Shown: in pieces, positions 1 to 12,985 of the stretch
How positions within the stretch are numbered: the first letter of the stretch is position 1
Layout of the letters: every line of letters begins with the position of its first letter
From: Apostichopus japonicus
Lineage: Eukaryota; Echinodermata; Holothuroidea; Aspidochirotida; Stichopodidae
Length of the DNA: 64,000 nucleotides
Direction: 5' to 3'
Assembly (NCBI RefSeq): GCF_037975245.1
Contig: NC_092576.1
Coordinates: forward strand, 22,565,611 to 22,629,610
The notes under the pieces: generated by a model
Databases searched by the model: none
What the model was told of the DNA's origin: nothing
What the model saw: only the letters and a program-made list of their open reading frames with translations
Program-made: the position numbers and the translations under genes

Positions 1-470
1 TTTTTTTCTTCATTTGGAACAGGAATCCTGACAAAGTTAAGAGACTTACTATGCATAACCCAATTGAAAAGGGAGGTTTGAAAATAATACATGTTCACAG
101 CTTTGTGGAAGCTCTTAAAACCTCACGGGTCAAGCATTATCGTAATAATGCCAACACTGGATATTGGAAGCTCTTTTTTTCATTCCTCTCTTTCACGGTT
201 CGGTAAAGAGTTGCTTTTCAAATGTAATTTCATGTCGAGGATATTTCCTGATATCAAAAATATCTTTATTAAGCAAATTTGCATGACTTGGAGTAAAGTT
301 ACCTTTAAGAATCCTTCAGATCACTTTGGTGATCAAATCCTTTGTAATAATCATTTCATTAGAATTGATAATACCATTGTTTATGACAAAAAACTTCACG
401 TTGCCGGTTTACTGTTTGTTAAAGATATATTTTTGTCAGATGGGAAGCCATTGTCCTTCAATATCCTTCA
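1..470 (+). pseudogene. LINE (L1-like) reverse-transcriptase ORF2, C-terminal remnant
   Basis: Two reading frames carry successive parts of a non-LTR retrotransposon ORF2 end. The first has KVKRLTMHNPIEKGGLKIIH then EALKTSRVKHY. After a frameshift comes WSKVTFKNPSDHFGDQILCN, with FIRIDN and later AGLLFVKDIFLSDGKPLSF. These match the GGL-K-I and W-N-x-x-I...G-I-x-x-V-x-D-L blocks after the RT domain. The copy is frameshifted and runs off the left edge. It stops near 471, where the 3-kb repeated segment starts. Confidence 0.72.
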
Positions 471-472
471 AA

Positions 473-3450
473 TTAGCTGTTACTGATAATTAAGATGCAA
501 TTTAGAGAAGCAGCTGTAGATCAACTTCATGCTTCAAGAGAGAACGGTTTATAAGGCTTGAACTAAAATTTCAATTAACAAATTATTTAATTATTGGAAC
601 AAATCCTACGATTCAACGTGAATTTTAATTATTTCCAGTAAATAAGATTTGTTTAAATGATGACGTCTATCTCTGTTTATTTCTTCAACTATTAATAGCT
701 TATTCATTTTATTTAATTACCATCACATGGAATTTACCGATAGTCCTGACTTCATTCCTAGGTTTGAGTGTGACTTAACTTCTAGTGAATTTTTCGAAAC
801 GCAACATATGCTTTCTTCCTTTGTGTTTGTAGACATTCCTAATGGGGGTGATGCCTATGATCTTAACTTTCTAAAAGTTATCGTTTCTTCCAATTAAATA
901 ACACCAACCGCTTTTTAAAATATATTTCATTAAACATAATGTTATGTTATGATCTTGAAATACATCGTCTCCTTGAGTGCTTAATTAAATTAATTAATTA
1001 CTACTTTTCAGTTTAATCGGGTTGACCGGGTCTTCATTGTAATATCTTCTGTTACTATGTGAACAGTTAGCGGACAAACGTAAATTAACAAACAAGAGAA
1101 ATATCAGGTAATTACAAGTTAAATGTGAGGATGGCGCCCTTTTAAAGCAAACATCTGTTTTCGATTTATACAATTTGAAATTAGTGGCGCACTTTCAATT
1201 TTAAAACGATTTAGCATTTTAAACTGGGATGATGTACATGGACATATCTCTGGTTGCTTGAAAATGACGTACGACTTTTAAAATGACTAAGACCAAAACA
1301 AGAAAACAAGATGTAACTGTAGGTGGAACACAACGTTCGAATAACTGTCAGAAAGACTTAAACGACAGTTTTGCTTTTAAATAATTATTTTTTTATAATC
1401 ACTTTGTAATATAATTTGACTTTAAATTAATATATTGGTGTACAGAGTTTTGAAAGCTCTCTATTAAACAAATTATATTTCACATTTAGTGTCAGGTATA
1501 TTGGCAGGAGTTAGGTCATTCAACTTATAATTATTTGATAAATAACATTATTTCAGACAGTCTGCTTGGTAAAATGAAGCTGCGGGCTTTTTATATAACT
1601 TGCTGTTACTTCAGATCACGAAGATTGAATAATTTAGGTCCTTACTATGAACAGTGTGGATTGCTATATATTGACTTGTATGAAGGCCTAGACGACAGAG
1701 TTATGTAAGAACGAGTTGGACCAATTTTCGTGATTTAGGATTTTTTTTAAAGAAAACAAGGTTTCTACAGTACTGTGTTTATGTATATTTTCTTAGCTAG
1801 AATAAACAATTGTTCGCGACATAAAACTCATTTTACATCTGCCAGTCGAGAATTTTAATGACTAGTTTAGATTCACTTAATTTATAAGCTTTAATGCAAA
1901 CTCAGTGATCCGACTGTATTTTATTGCAAATTGTCAAATCCTTGTTAGGTTAGATATGCTTTAACTGGGCCTTTTGTGATACTCAGTCAACAACTCGGTG
2001 TAATATTTTTTTTAATGATTTAGAATTTCCAAGAATGTCTTCTTTCTAAAGATATGCCTACTATGGTGATATTTGAATGTTTAAGACTTCTAAGGTAACC
2101 ATAGCCTATGTTAGTTTTGTTCATTGCTAATTAGGCTATGGCTTGGTCAATATAACAATTCTAGCCTAGGCCTCTATACCATACCGTCAAATTATGTCAC
2201 TGATCAATATTACTGTTTTAGCTATTACTATTAGCAGCGGTTTCCTCTCCAAAAAATAATCCAACCTTAAAATCCAGTCAACAGGTCAATTGTAACAAAC
2301 AACTGAATGAAACAAGGAACATCTGCAACCTCCACCAATATAACACTAAACCATTCATTGTCATTGATAGATGTACCCAGGTATTCAATAGCATGAGTCA
2401 CCGATATCAATCTTACATCGGTCCACACATTTTGGAGCCAATAAAAGAAAATCAGCGTTGTTGGAGAGACTCAACGTTGTGCATGCCCGGTGAAAACAGA
2501 CAGTTTAAGAAAGATGTTAATTGGGTATTTGGTAAGAAAAGAGTCGAGGCTCCCATGAAATATATTAACCCGATGTTTGAAGACTAATTTGCGTGGTTGT
2601 TTCTTGTGAACATTTTTCTGAATTTCATGTTGATGCCAAGTAAGAAATCAATTATGAGATAATACAGTTAAGCTATCTTTGCAAGCCTGAAACTAAAAAT
2701 GCATTAGAACACATGCGGTAAGGAAAATAGAAACTTCAATTAAATTACTAGTTTTCAGCAAGAACAAGTACAGTAAATTCAATCGAATACTAACAAAATG
2801 AATAAAGGAATAATAACAAGAATCATAATAATTCTCTATTTTAGCCTTGAGCAGCTGGGACGGTGTTTGTAGCTTTATTTCTTTACACATAGAAACACTG
2901 TTGAACTGAAACTACTTGAAATTTCACATGTCCCATCTGGGTCACGGTAACATATACAAAAGTGGATGTTTGCCCCTACAACTCTTCTTTTTCTCCCCTG
3001 TAGGTTATTACAGTGTTCTTCTCGCTTAGACAGAAGATTGTATCATATTTTAACTTCATTACATTACGGCGAAACCCTTTCAATTCGCGAGGCATTGAAG
3101 ACTCGCCCCAAACCGCGTGCGGCCATCTAAAAAAGTTAACTTTCCGTGGCTTGCAAGTGACGTTTTGTTCATGTCGCTACAAAATGCAGACAGCACAGTA
3201 ATGAAACGTGATACCTTGTTACCTTTAGCTGGACCTGAGATGTCCATCGCTGTATGGTTTGTAAACTGTGCTGTGGGTACTGACTACAGCTGTATGTACT
3301 GACTGTACATTAGTGTCTAATTACCGATGGTAGCAAGCTGTATGTGCATTTTCTGGGATCGATAGTGGTGTTTAACACTTATCTTACACCTCATTGGAAA
3401 CTAGGTCAACTTACCGGCATTAGACGTTTCTTTTTGCGTGGGTCTTCAAA
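473..3450. repeat. 3-kb dispersed direct duplication, copy 1
   Basis: Sequence from TTAGCTGTTACTGATAATTA onward is repeated at about 31127-34010 in the same orientation with only scattered substitutions and small indels. Copy 1 holds a roughly 240-bp stretch (about 3150-3390) absent from copy 2. A small ORF at 727-897 starts MEFTDSPDFIPRFECDLTSS and is also open in copy 2 with a different end. No transposase or RT is recognised, and no terminal repeats were found. Confidence 0.75.
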
Positions 3451-5295
3451 CCATTTAACAGTGTACGTACTTCAAGAAATCACAAGGAAAACAGTCATAT
3501 GTTACGATACGGTAAGTTGCAAAACTTTGGTAACATAGTATAAGTTGGTTGTTTAGTCAGTTTCCTTTGGGTTCACCTTATTCTTCTTCTTCTTCTTATT
3601 ATTATTATATCGAGCTTAATAGCCGGTCTATCACAGTTTGGAGATTGTGTTAGCAAATCATTGTTATCTTGAGATTCTTATTTATTTGTATTTTCCATCT
3701 TTACTTTTTTTCTTCTCTTTGAGCCTTGTTTAAATACAAAAAGAAATCAGGCTAGTTGTATGATAATATTAATTTTCTTTATTTTGGTCTGTTTAATTGT
3801 TCTTTTCTTGTTTAGAATGTTTCATTTCTACATCCTTTCAGTCTTTCTGTAATGCACTATATTCTTATTATTGTTCCTTTTCATCATTTTTCTTATCTGT
3901 TTGTCTCTTGTTTTATCGTTTTATTTTTTGCCCAAATGGCCGCCCATACAGGCGTGAACTGGGATGTAACTACAGAAGGAAGCAAATTGTTTGGCCAATT
4001 TGTGTATATTTCTTGTGAAGTGTGAATTCATGGAGGAGTTTGTCGGTGAGATTGCCCCTCCATTCCTAAAAACCGATCGAGTTCACAAGATTTATCACCT
4101 GGCCAATATATGAGAGGGGATTTTTCTGTTGGCAATTGGAAACGACTTTGAGAAGTCTCAAGTCAATAACGCAATCGAAATCAAAACAGCCAAGTATTCG
4201 AATCCGCTTTTGAAGAACTGCTGTTACTTCCCTGTTTGTTTGGCGTGATTCCACACAGCTCAAGGGCGTAGGGACCGGGGGGCTGGGGGGGGGGGCGCCA
4301 GCCCCCCAGTGAAAAATATGGGGGCGGAAGTATCATTCCGTCCCCCGCTCAGCAAGTCAGAAAACCCCTTTTTCATTTCCAAATCAGAAAAAAATCTTAT
4401 TTGGAGCACCAAATTGCATCTAAGGCCAGGTGAAAATGCAAATTCACAAAATGGAGTGGGTGTTGAAGTGTGCTATATTGCACCAAATTGCATCTGAGGC
4501 CACCTGGAAATGCAAAAAAAATCCAGGGGGACACCCCCTCCCCTTAGACCCCTCCCCCAGGCCGGCCATCAGTCTTCAGCCCCCCACTCAAAAGTACCTT
4601 CCTACGCCACTGACACAGCTTACACACAGTTCTGGCTTACGAGATAAGAAGACAATGCAGCCTTTGCTAGATGTTGAACATGATACAGAGAGAATCTCGG
4701 GTCTATCGCAAGTCTAACTCTTATTCGTCGAAATCTAAGTGTAACCCTAACTCTAAATCGAAACTCGGATCTACCTCGAGTCTATCGCAACTGTCAACGC
4801 ATAAAACTCTTGTATCGCATAGGCCTATGTTCCTTTCACATGCTTAACGAAACGTTAGGCTATGCACAGACAATGGCAGGGGTTATCATAACGTTGCATT
4901 TGAAGTTGAAGCTTGTATTGTGGGTCTCATCGGTTACAGTGCCATTCCGCCATAGGGTTTGATCCTTTCCGCCATGGTAGAAAAGCTGGAAACCTATGGT
5001 GGAAAAGGTACAACTTAGGAATGGATTTTACTCAGGAAAGTATCGGTGAAACTTTCTTTGGTTCGCGTGGAAGGATATGTACACGGTCTTCAAATGTGAC
5101 GGTTCTCTGGATAGACTGAATTGTAGTTAAGACAAGGTTGGAGATTAGATACAGTCTTTGATCTAAACGTGTTGATTGAATAGTTTTAATTGTAAGTCCA
5201 TAGGCCTAAGTTTCAAGGCACTGTATTCAAGTATATAATAGTTGGTTGAATAAATAAAATTACTCTAAAATATGAATCTAAGAGACTGACTTCCG
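3451..5295. other. Region beyond the candidate terminal exon, no gene seen
   Basis: This stretch holds an inverted-repeat element at 4263-4613 and T-rich low-complexity sequence around 3580-3900. An AATAAATAAAA lies on the plus strand near 5251. No supported coding exon was found. Confidence 0.5.
4263..4613. mobile_element. MITE-like element with GGCGTAGG/CCTACGCC ends
   Basis: Imperfect terminal inverted repeats (AAGGGCGTAGGGACC at the left, CTTCCTACGCCACTGA at the right) enclose about 350 bp rich in G and C runs. An internal ACCAAATTGCATCT motif occurs twice. No coding capacity. Related CTACGCCACTGAC ends occur near 43050 and a GGGGCGTAGCC start near 28416. Confidence 0.5.
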
Positions 5296-5337
5296 TCAGC
5301 GTGATGGTTCTACGCGATTTCCTGCTTCCAGGAGGAC
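5296..5337 (-). CDS. Candidate terminal exon of the long form
   Basis: After a TTTTAG acceptor the phase-0 frame reads VLLEAGNRVEPSR and stops at TGA. It is homologous to the tail exon near 56.2 kb (same start and a shared GAAGTCAGTCTCTTA 3' part), which suggests both are last exons derived from one ancestor. No minus-strand AATAAA is seen close downstream, so the 3' end is uncertain. Confidence 0.45.
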   Translation of the reverse strand, partial: VLLEAGNRVEPSR

Positions 5338-7599
5338 CTAAAATACAAACATACAACATTCCATCATAGATATGTTATATTGTACAGTAGTTGTGTTACC
5401 CAAGCTACTGCAGCATTTTACATGATATAACACCCTTTCTTGTTCAAGGCATCCATTGTATCAAATCCATAATTTCCAGGGTAACGCTCATTAACCTGCA
5501 AATGCACATTTAGCTTTAATATCACAATTCGTTTATGCACATTTTATGTATTTTACGGACAATAAGGACAGGGTTTTGAGATGGCCACTATTAACATGTT
5601 AAGAGGATCACTCACAATGAACCCTGTAGTGCTATTTTGCTATCTTGATACAGGAGTTCCATAGAACTGTTTTTCTAGAGTCATTTACCAGTGAATATAT
5701 CTGAATAATTATTTTGATTATGTTATTGTTTCACTTTTGTTTTAGAAGTCACTGAGGCTGTAATAATTCAACCATAGGGAGAAACGCTCTAGTGAAGATG
5801 AAGACAGAGACTGTACTGGATAGAGGAGGTCAGGACCTATGAACATATCAAGCTACTTTCAGTATCCTACACTTCTTGACGCACAGAATGACATAGGAAT
5901 GCTAGGAAGTTTGCTTGTTTGTTGTGACTGGATTTATCAAACTGCCTTATAGTGAGTATTTATTTGATTCATTGCAAGAATCTGAAAGTGAACTTAAAGT
6001 AGCAATCCAAATATTTGTCTCAAATACTGCACTTTCTTCCTCCCCGCCCCCCCCCCCCATCCCTTCCAAACCAGTATTGGTATCAGATCCTCCCTGCAAA
6101 TAAGAAAAAAAGTGGCCCTCTACATGAAGTAACTTTTGTCTCGTAGCCCTACGAATAAAGAATGCTATTATGGAACGCGGAAAGGGTCAACGTGAGGCAC
6201 CGTCCACTCAGGAATGGTCGTTCGCTCAGAAACAGTCCACTTAGAGATCACCGCTCAAATACAGCAGCCGTCCATAACCGTTTACAGTACTCTGTAAACC
6301 TTTGGTGATCTAAATTCTGGAAAGATACCCCCAGAGAGTGGTTTAATTACGTCAATGTGGTCTCCCGTGGCCTAGTGCCATTGAATACAGAAAAGTATAT
6401 AAAAATACCCATTCAACAAAGCTGACTCATTAAAATAGTTAAATTATCAAAGGAAATCCTGTCCTCAACAGTGAAAGAGAGGTGCAACTTCTAAAAAATC
6501 AAGCCCAAACCATCGTTGTGTAAAGTTGAACACTCCTTTGGGAGCTCATTTATGTAGTTGTATCATACCTTTCTATGCCAATTCCCCAAACACCAGACAA
6601 TCTTGTTCATCCTTGATGGTATACTGGAAAATTAATTTGACACTTACCTGATTATTGAAATTTGAAGTGTACAGTTCTTTCATGGATGTCCATGAATACA
6701 GTGTATTTCTCCAAAGACATACACATACTGTAACTATTTACGACTGACATTCTCAATATTTACTATCATAAGAAGCTAATTCTCATCCACATCACTTTCT
6801 TTCTCTTCATTAGGTTAATTGAAATATCTTGAAGCCAGCTATAAGGGTATCACCTACTCAACCTGTAGTTACCATTTTCGACGGAAGTCTTCAATGTTTG
6901 CTGACAAAAACAATGATTGTTCAACATCTGATATTTACTCCATGTGATGGTAATCACATTAATGGTTAGTGTAGAACACTGATGGTAATGTTCTAACAAC
7001 ATGTGGTAGATTGGATAGCACTGCAGATCAGGGAATTCTCTTTTATTTCCATCTTTTTCACTTTCTTACACTGTCGGCGTTTGTCACCTGTATAGAATAA
7101 TGATACTAGTTCTGTTTTTGGTGACATATTTGGCTAACTCTAGGAGATCAAACATGATTCTAACCAACTCAGTCATTTGTGATTCCTAAAGCCGAATCTC
7201 GAAAGAGACACTTTAAACAGTCTTTTGTTCATGAAATGGGGCTAAACGACAAAGGCAAATGAATATATATAAATGTAATGAGTTGGACAATTTAGAACAG
7301 TGAAAAAACCTCCAGCCTCCACCGAGATTCGAACCACCGGGATTCCAACCCGGGCCTTCTGCTTTATATGCGGACACCCTAACCAACTAGGCTATGGACG
7401 CTGATTGTATGTCCAGAGGTTCGAAACCGTTAAGAAAGGTCGTAATTCCACTGTAGGCTGTGAATGTGTGAATACGAATCACATGATGTGATTCAAAGAA
7501 AGTGAATACGCACAATCAACCCACATACATAATCAGATAGAAGCAAATGGTGTGAAACAAGAATAAAAGTAATAAATTTAAGGACGTGGATCGACTTAC
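5338..7599 (-). other. Last intron of the long form, mostly unremarkable
   Basis: Between exon D of module 4 and the candidate stop exon I see a C-run near 6048-6060 and a tRNA-derived element at 7315-7401, and no supported exon. Confidence 0.4.
7315..7401 (-). repeat. tRNA-like sequence, probably head of a tRNA-derived SINE
   Basis: On the minus strand, GCGTCCA at the 5' end pairs with TGGAGGC at the 3' end with one mismatch. Box A is TAGCCTAGTTGG (7383-7394) and box B GGTTCGAATCT (7325-7335). A long variable-arm hairpin (CGGG/CCCG) lies between them, as in type II tRNAs. The anticodon loop would be ATATAAA with an imperfect stem, and the T stem pairs poorly. A functional tRNA is therefore unlikely, and a SINE or tRNA pseudogene fits better. 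Confidence 0.6.
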
Positions 7600-7719
7600 G
7601 TTATGATATGATGCGGTCTGTAAGGATATGATGGTTAAACATTGTTTGAAATAGTGATCCCTGTCTTCGATAACGACCTTTCCGGAACAAAGTTGGTGCA
7701 GCGATTCCTCGTCTTTAAG
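7600..7719 (-). CDS. Module 4 exon D
   Basis: This 120-nt exon is phase 0-0 and codes for LKDEESLHQLCSGKVVIEDR, with FKQCLTIISLQTASYHN at the end. It is close to module 1 exon D. Acceptor (ACCAG) and donor (GTAAGT) are intact. Being in phase 0 it can join the stop exon at 5337. Confidence 0.68.
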
Positions 7720-8084
7720 CTGGTAACGTAATGAATCAATAAATTTATAAGAACTGCAATGTCAGTGTTGAAAAAAAGGAAAAAAGGTTAATGAGAAATA
7801 GGGTCATCCTGTAGAAATGAACGCTAAAATTGTTTACTACAATTATAAATGCCACGGACAATACATAACACGAACTTTAAATTTTTATTAAAATTTTAAT
7901 ATTTAGTTTAAATACTATCAGCTACTAACTCCCATAGATGGAAGCTACGGTAGCATAGGATAAGAAATAAATACCAGCCAGAAAAAGAATTATCGATACA
8001 ATTTTGCCAATAACCAACTCTTTATCAAGAATAACGAAAAATAGTATTTATAAATTATGACAACCAGTTCCTGAGTACACTTAC

Positions 8085-8143
8085 CTCCCACTGGCCAGAT
8101 TCAACATTTAGTAGCACTTCACTGTCAAATAGACTCCAACAGA
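8085..8143 (-). CDS. Module 4 exon C
   Basis: This 59-nt exon (phase 1 to phase 0) codes for V-CWSLFDSEVLLNVESGQWE, one residue different from module 1 exon C. Acceptor (ATGTAG) and donor (GTAAGT) are intact. Flanking intron sequence is also similar to module 1, which indicates a recent segmental duplication. Confidence 0.68.
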
Positions 8144-9313
8144 CTACATGGAAAAGAATGTACATGTCCATCAGTACTCATAGACATAATATTAAATTAG
8201 ATGAGTTCCTTGGGTAACATATTAACTTAGAAGTATTTACAGTTTTTCACATTCACCTTAGTAAATATTTAATCTATGAGTTATTTCCTCATCATGCTCT
8301 TTCTTGAGTTAATCAGCTTACCACTTCCATCAACCGATACACAATGCCTTTAGAATGCTTAAGACGTTTCTATAATTATATAATTTCAATGGTTGCTTGC
8401 AATCTGCAACATTTTTAGAATGTGTTTATGACGGTAAGTTTAATAGTATTTTAATTAATAATATGACTTAATTGCAAACATGGACATTTAATTTTAGAAT
8501 CTACCAAACACATTGCCTTGATACATTTAGGGCAAAAATCATAATTTTCTTTCATTTAAATTATCACACATATTTAGAAGTCCACATGTTTTCAAAGGTC
8601 AAACCACAGCAGTAAGGATTTTTGTGTGATAGGCAATGGAAGTCAACATAATCAACACTGGTACATGGAAATCCATGTCAGTCTATTGTTACTAACTCGA
8701 GATATGCCTATATATGTCATTAAATGTAACCTATGCTGACTGCATGAGTCTTCATGCATTATATTAAAGTACGTGCTTAAATGAGTGCTCTGGAAAATGG
8801 TCTTCGAAAGCTTACTAAGGCTATCATAATCTTCTTGATAATTAGTCATTAAAATCTGATACACATGATTAGCTAGAAATTAGAAATAAAGTCATTCACT
8901 ACGTTATTGTCAGATTTACAAAGTATCACCGAATTAAATAAAAAGAAAAGGAACACATGCATTTATTATATACGGAATGCTATAATGACTTGTTTTGAAC
9001 ACGTACAACAGTTTGAACAAGTTTGGAAAACTAACAACTCTAGCCACCAGAGAGATATATTGGTATTTGATTGTAAAATAGTGCAAACATTCTGAAGCAA
9101 GATTGTAATTAAACGTTACGTTGAATTAAACTGAAAGGAAAATTGTTCCTTTGGGGGAAGAAATCTATTTCAAATGATTATTATGGTAAAATCGAATCAT
9201 TAGAGGCAGATGGATAAGTGTACTTGTTTAATATTCATCACTAAGTGCAAAAGGATAACTAAATATTATGATTCACTTCCTTATAAACTGCATTACACAC
9301 AATGCTGATTTAC

Positions 9314-9390
9314 TTTTAATGTCCCTTGACCTCATGTCTCTAGGAAGTAACTCCGATGAGAAGGAGAGAGGCAACGTGCAACCGGCAAAC
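9314..9390 (-). CDS. Module 4 exon B
   Basis: This 77-nt exon (phase 2 to phase 1) has a CAAAAG acceptor and an A|GTAAAT donor. It codes for S-FAGCTLPLSFSSELLPRD and ends SRDIK, nearly identical to module 1 exon B. The last exonic base is A rather than G, which weakens the donor slightly but leaves it usable. Confidence 0.66.
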
Positions 9391-9950
9391 CTTTTGAGTA
9401 GAAATGAAGATATGAGTTAAGCTATCGAACAGAAGAACAATAAGTGTTTCAATTTGATCAAGACACCATTAACCTTCCAACTACTTGGGAATCCCCGGAG
9501 ACTCCGTTTGGTAAGACATAAGTTTCGCACTAGCCTATTAGAATAGAATATGCGTCACTTGACTGTTATGAAGAATGATGTATGTTATATAAGGGCATTA
9601 TAAATTGCGCAATGAAGCAAGGATTACACACGCGTTCAGGTAGAATTATATATTTATCTCAACCCTATACTGCTGACAGGTGCCCTTACATGTTATTGTT
9701 ACTATTTTTACTTTATCTGCCTATATCGTAAGTCCCATGCACTTTTACCAAGGGAAAAACGACGATAAACTTCCAACAAGGGAAAATTAAAACTATAACT
9801 GTTGTTCATGTGGTAATATACTAGGCACCTATGATAATAAAAGGTATAAATGATAAAAAAAAAAGCATATTGCGATGATCCTTTGCATCTATGTGGCTGC
9901 ATCATTTCCCTTTAGAAAAATGCATGTTTAAATACTTAACCGAAAGATGC

Positions 9951-10074
<124 letters not shown>

Positions 10075-10333
10075 TATTCAGCGACTAGTTGAACACGCTG
10101 ATTGTTATTGGCCAGCATCAGTTTGAAAAAAAAAAAAATATTCGTCGAAACTCGTCTCGCAAGGATTTCAACTCTTCTCAAGGCTCTACATTAATTATCT
10201 GTATACTTTTCTGTTGTTATTACGTAACACTTATAACATACATAAAGCACGTTTAGAGTTCCAAGACGTTGCGTTAATAAATCAAATGAACATTCTAACG
10301 TTAACCAAAGTCATGTTAACCAAAGTTACTCAC

Positions 10334-10509
10334 GACAGCTCCTTTAAGTGTTCTGAACGTAGCCCATAACTTAACATCTTCGTAACGTCTTCCTCTGTTA
10401 TTATCCTAGGCTCATTTACTTGTTCTGTCTCTATGTGTATCTTCTCTACCGTCAACAATTGATTCAATCTGAGTCCAGAGTGAAGTACAATAACATCTTC
10501 CTCACACTC
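10334..10509 (-). CDS. Module 4 exon A, 5' end lost (possible cryptic acceptor)
   Basis: This exon is closely similar to module 1 exon A: ECEEDVIVLHSGLRLNQLLT, EKIHIETEQVNEPRIITEED and RSEHLKELS, with the same GTGAGT donor. The first 14 codons and the native acceptor have been replaced by unrelated sequence at about 10520-10530. A cryptic TTTCAAG acceptor at 10510-10511 would restore phase 0 with no stop, giving a 176-nt exon. It may therefore be a shortened functional exon or a broken one. Confidence 0.5.
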
Positions 10510-11401
10510 CTTGAAAGATATTAAATATAGGAGAACATGTTGGCAATTGGAAAGTATTGCTCAAGGGCATATGTAAATATTAATCAAGGAATCTCGAACA
10601 AATCTTCATTGACTTAAGTGTGTCGCTAATACATTGTTTCTCCAGACAGTTCTTGAAGATAAACCGTACTATTGTATTATAGTCGTGTTACATACTTTAA
10701 TAAATTATACTTTCAAAGAGTGTTTGCGCATGTCATTAAAGCATTAACAGGAAGGATATAAGTGATGTTCGAATGTTTTGATAATGTAAATTCAAAGGAT
10801 TATACCATATGATTCGTTAGAACAATCAGTATGGTTGATAATCTCACAGTACTGTAGCTTGTAACTCCATGTCGGGGACAGGGTGGATTGAAGACGTCAA
10901 ATGTTAAATAACTCCACCGTGAATCGACCATGAATATCATCAAACGATAGTAGTATTCGGTGGACTGGGATTGTTGGTTACTTACTGGTCAGTTATATTA
11001 CACTCTTGTCGCTGTGTTTCATGTAATACATGCCAATATAACAGCTAGAATTATTAAAAACTACGTTATGGTGAGTAATGGTTAATACCAATCTAGGAGC
11101 AATGCTTTTGAAATACCTTTCTCCATTAGCGTGTCACTGCAAAACAGTTACATGTGTTTATTGAATTTGCCCAGTCACTGCATATATACTGCATTAAATT
11201 TAAAATTATATTTGGTTCTTGTAACAGCGTGAGTACATATGGGCTGCTAAAATCAACAGCAGATTGAACTTAAAGAATATGTAAGAGCTGGCTGGCGAGA
11301 GTCAGTTTAAAATGTAATAGGGTAGAATAGCACAATATTATAAGAATGATTTAAGTAGGGTTAAGAAGCTGAATGGGATTGCCATTGACCAAGATCTGTA
11401 T

Positions 11402-12985
11402 GAATAAAATGAAAGAGACTAATGACATTATCAGTGTAGATTTCATCTTTATTGGTCTGGATTGAAATCGTAAACATTATATTCCCTCGATGATAACTTC
11501 ACATCAGCCGAGTAATCAATCTAGTTGATTCTTTAAAGTTGGTCTTATCAGTTTGCTATCATCTCAGTCTCAGTAATATAGCTGATCAGTTTATAATCCT
11601 TATATCTCAATAAGATTACCGATCGGTTTACTATCATTATCATCTCAGTAATATAGCTGATCAGTTTATAATCCTTATATCTCAGTAAGATTACCGATCG
11701 GTTTACCATCATTATCATCTCAGTAATATAGCTGATTAGTTTATAATCCTTATATCTGAGTAAGATTACCGATATAATAAAACAGGTCTGTTGTACACTC
11801 ATCCTACATACAACATGTGAAACAACTCAAATAGGAAGGAATGGTGGACTACGTTAGAGAAATCAAATCATGATAGTCGAGTATTCGATGCTCAGATAAT
11901 AATTCATGAGACGATGAACTGATCAGAGAACACTCAACATCAGTGACATCATCAAAGATCATGAAATCTACTATGATAATAGAAAAGAAACCTAGAAGTA
12001 TTTGTCATTACTTTAATATGGAGTAAATTTATGGAGCTACAAGACTAGACAAATTATCGTCATAATCACGTGATTACATTTACGATGTCCTATGAGTATG
12101 TCAGTTGTATAAACTCATGTGTTGTTTCCAGCCACTTTCTTAGGTTTGTTAGTTTTTAACTGTATAAAGACTAAAGACATCAATCCCTCTACTTGTACAT
12201 TATGGAGGAGGAAGGTACAGTATGTATATTCTAACACCGTTTTATTATGACTAGACATACACAATTATAACATTTAACAATAATTCTGTCCAAGTTTCTA
12301 AGAAAATCAAGAAACCTACGTTTAAGTCTGTGACACCCGACACCCGCTTTTGCATGCTTATGAAATCGAGTTCTCACTTGATAATCGATGTTAATGTTTG
12401 CCAATACATTCAGGTGGGTGATGGGGTCCCCCAAAACACCACCACGCATTTAAAACTAACACAGCATTGTAAAGAAGTTATAGCTCAATGTTGTGTTAAG
12501 ACTCAGATATTAGACATAACATAAGTCAAACTATGCTTCTGAAGGTATCATTGAAGTCTTAAGTGAACCCTTTTCTGGAGAAGGCCCACAGACCCCCTCC
12601 CTGCCCCCGAAAGCATGTTGGTTTTACCAATTCCCTGTACAAAAAGAACGAGTGTCTTATCTTTGCGTTGATAACGTCTTTGGTGTTATCATACTGAGCT
12701 AATATTACTAATTAGGATATTTCAAGTACGGTACATCTAGTCCCTACGGTTCTGTTACATTGTTGGTCTCTGTCTAGTGTTCCCTTATTTTTCTTCGTCG
12801 TTATAATACACGGCCAGTGATATCCGCTGATACAGATGTTGCATTATTTTTAATGTATTCAGAGACTGCGGACGAGAACTAAATAATACAGTAAGCCTAT
12901 ACCTTTATCCGAGATTTCATATATCACTAATCCTGGGTTATACCAGTCCCCTTGCTGTAGTACGCATAATTTACATCAATACCAT
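11402..12985. repeat. 1.6-kb intronic duplication, copy 1
   Basis: Matches 24851-26465 in the same orientation, starting AGAATAAAATGAAAGAGA and ending near GTACGCATAATTTACATCA. In the other copy this is the intron directly upstream of module 3 exon C. Here the place of that exon (about 11330-11400) holds only a short remnant after a CATACAG acceptor. Confidence 0.72.
11562..11777. repeat. 75-bp tandem repeat, nearly three units
   Basis: The unit contains ATAGCTGATCAGTTTATAAT and GATTACCGATCGGTTTACTA. Because 75 is divisible by three, it leaves a repetitive ORF that is unlikely to be coding. The paralogous segment near 25.0 kb has fewer units, so the array expanded after duplication. Confidence 0.85.

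Noticed and set aside
11548-11802. 84-residue frame with a repeated 25-residue unit
   Set aside because: It arises from a 75-bp non-coding tandem repeat. The paralogous segment at 25 kb has a different copy number and the frame is not kept.
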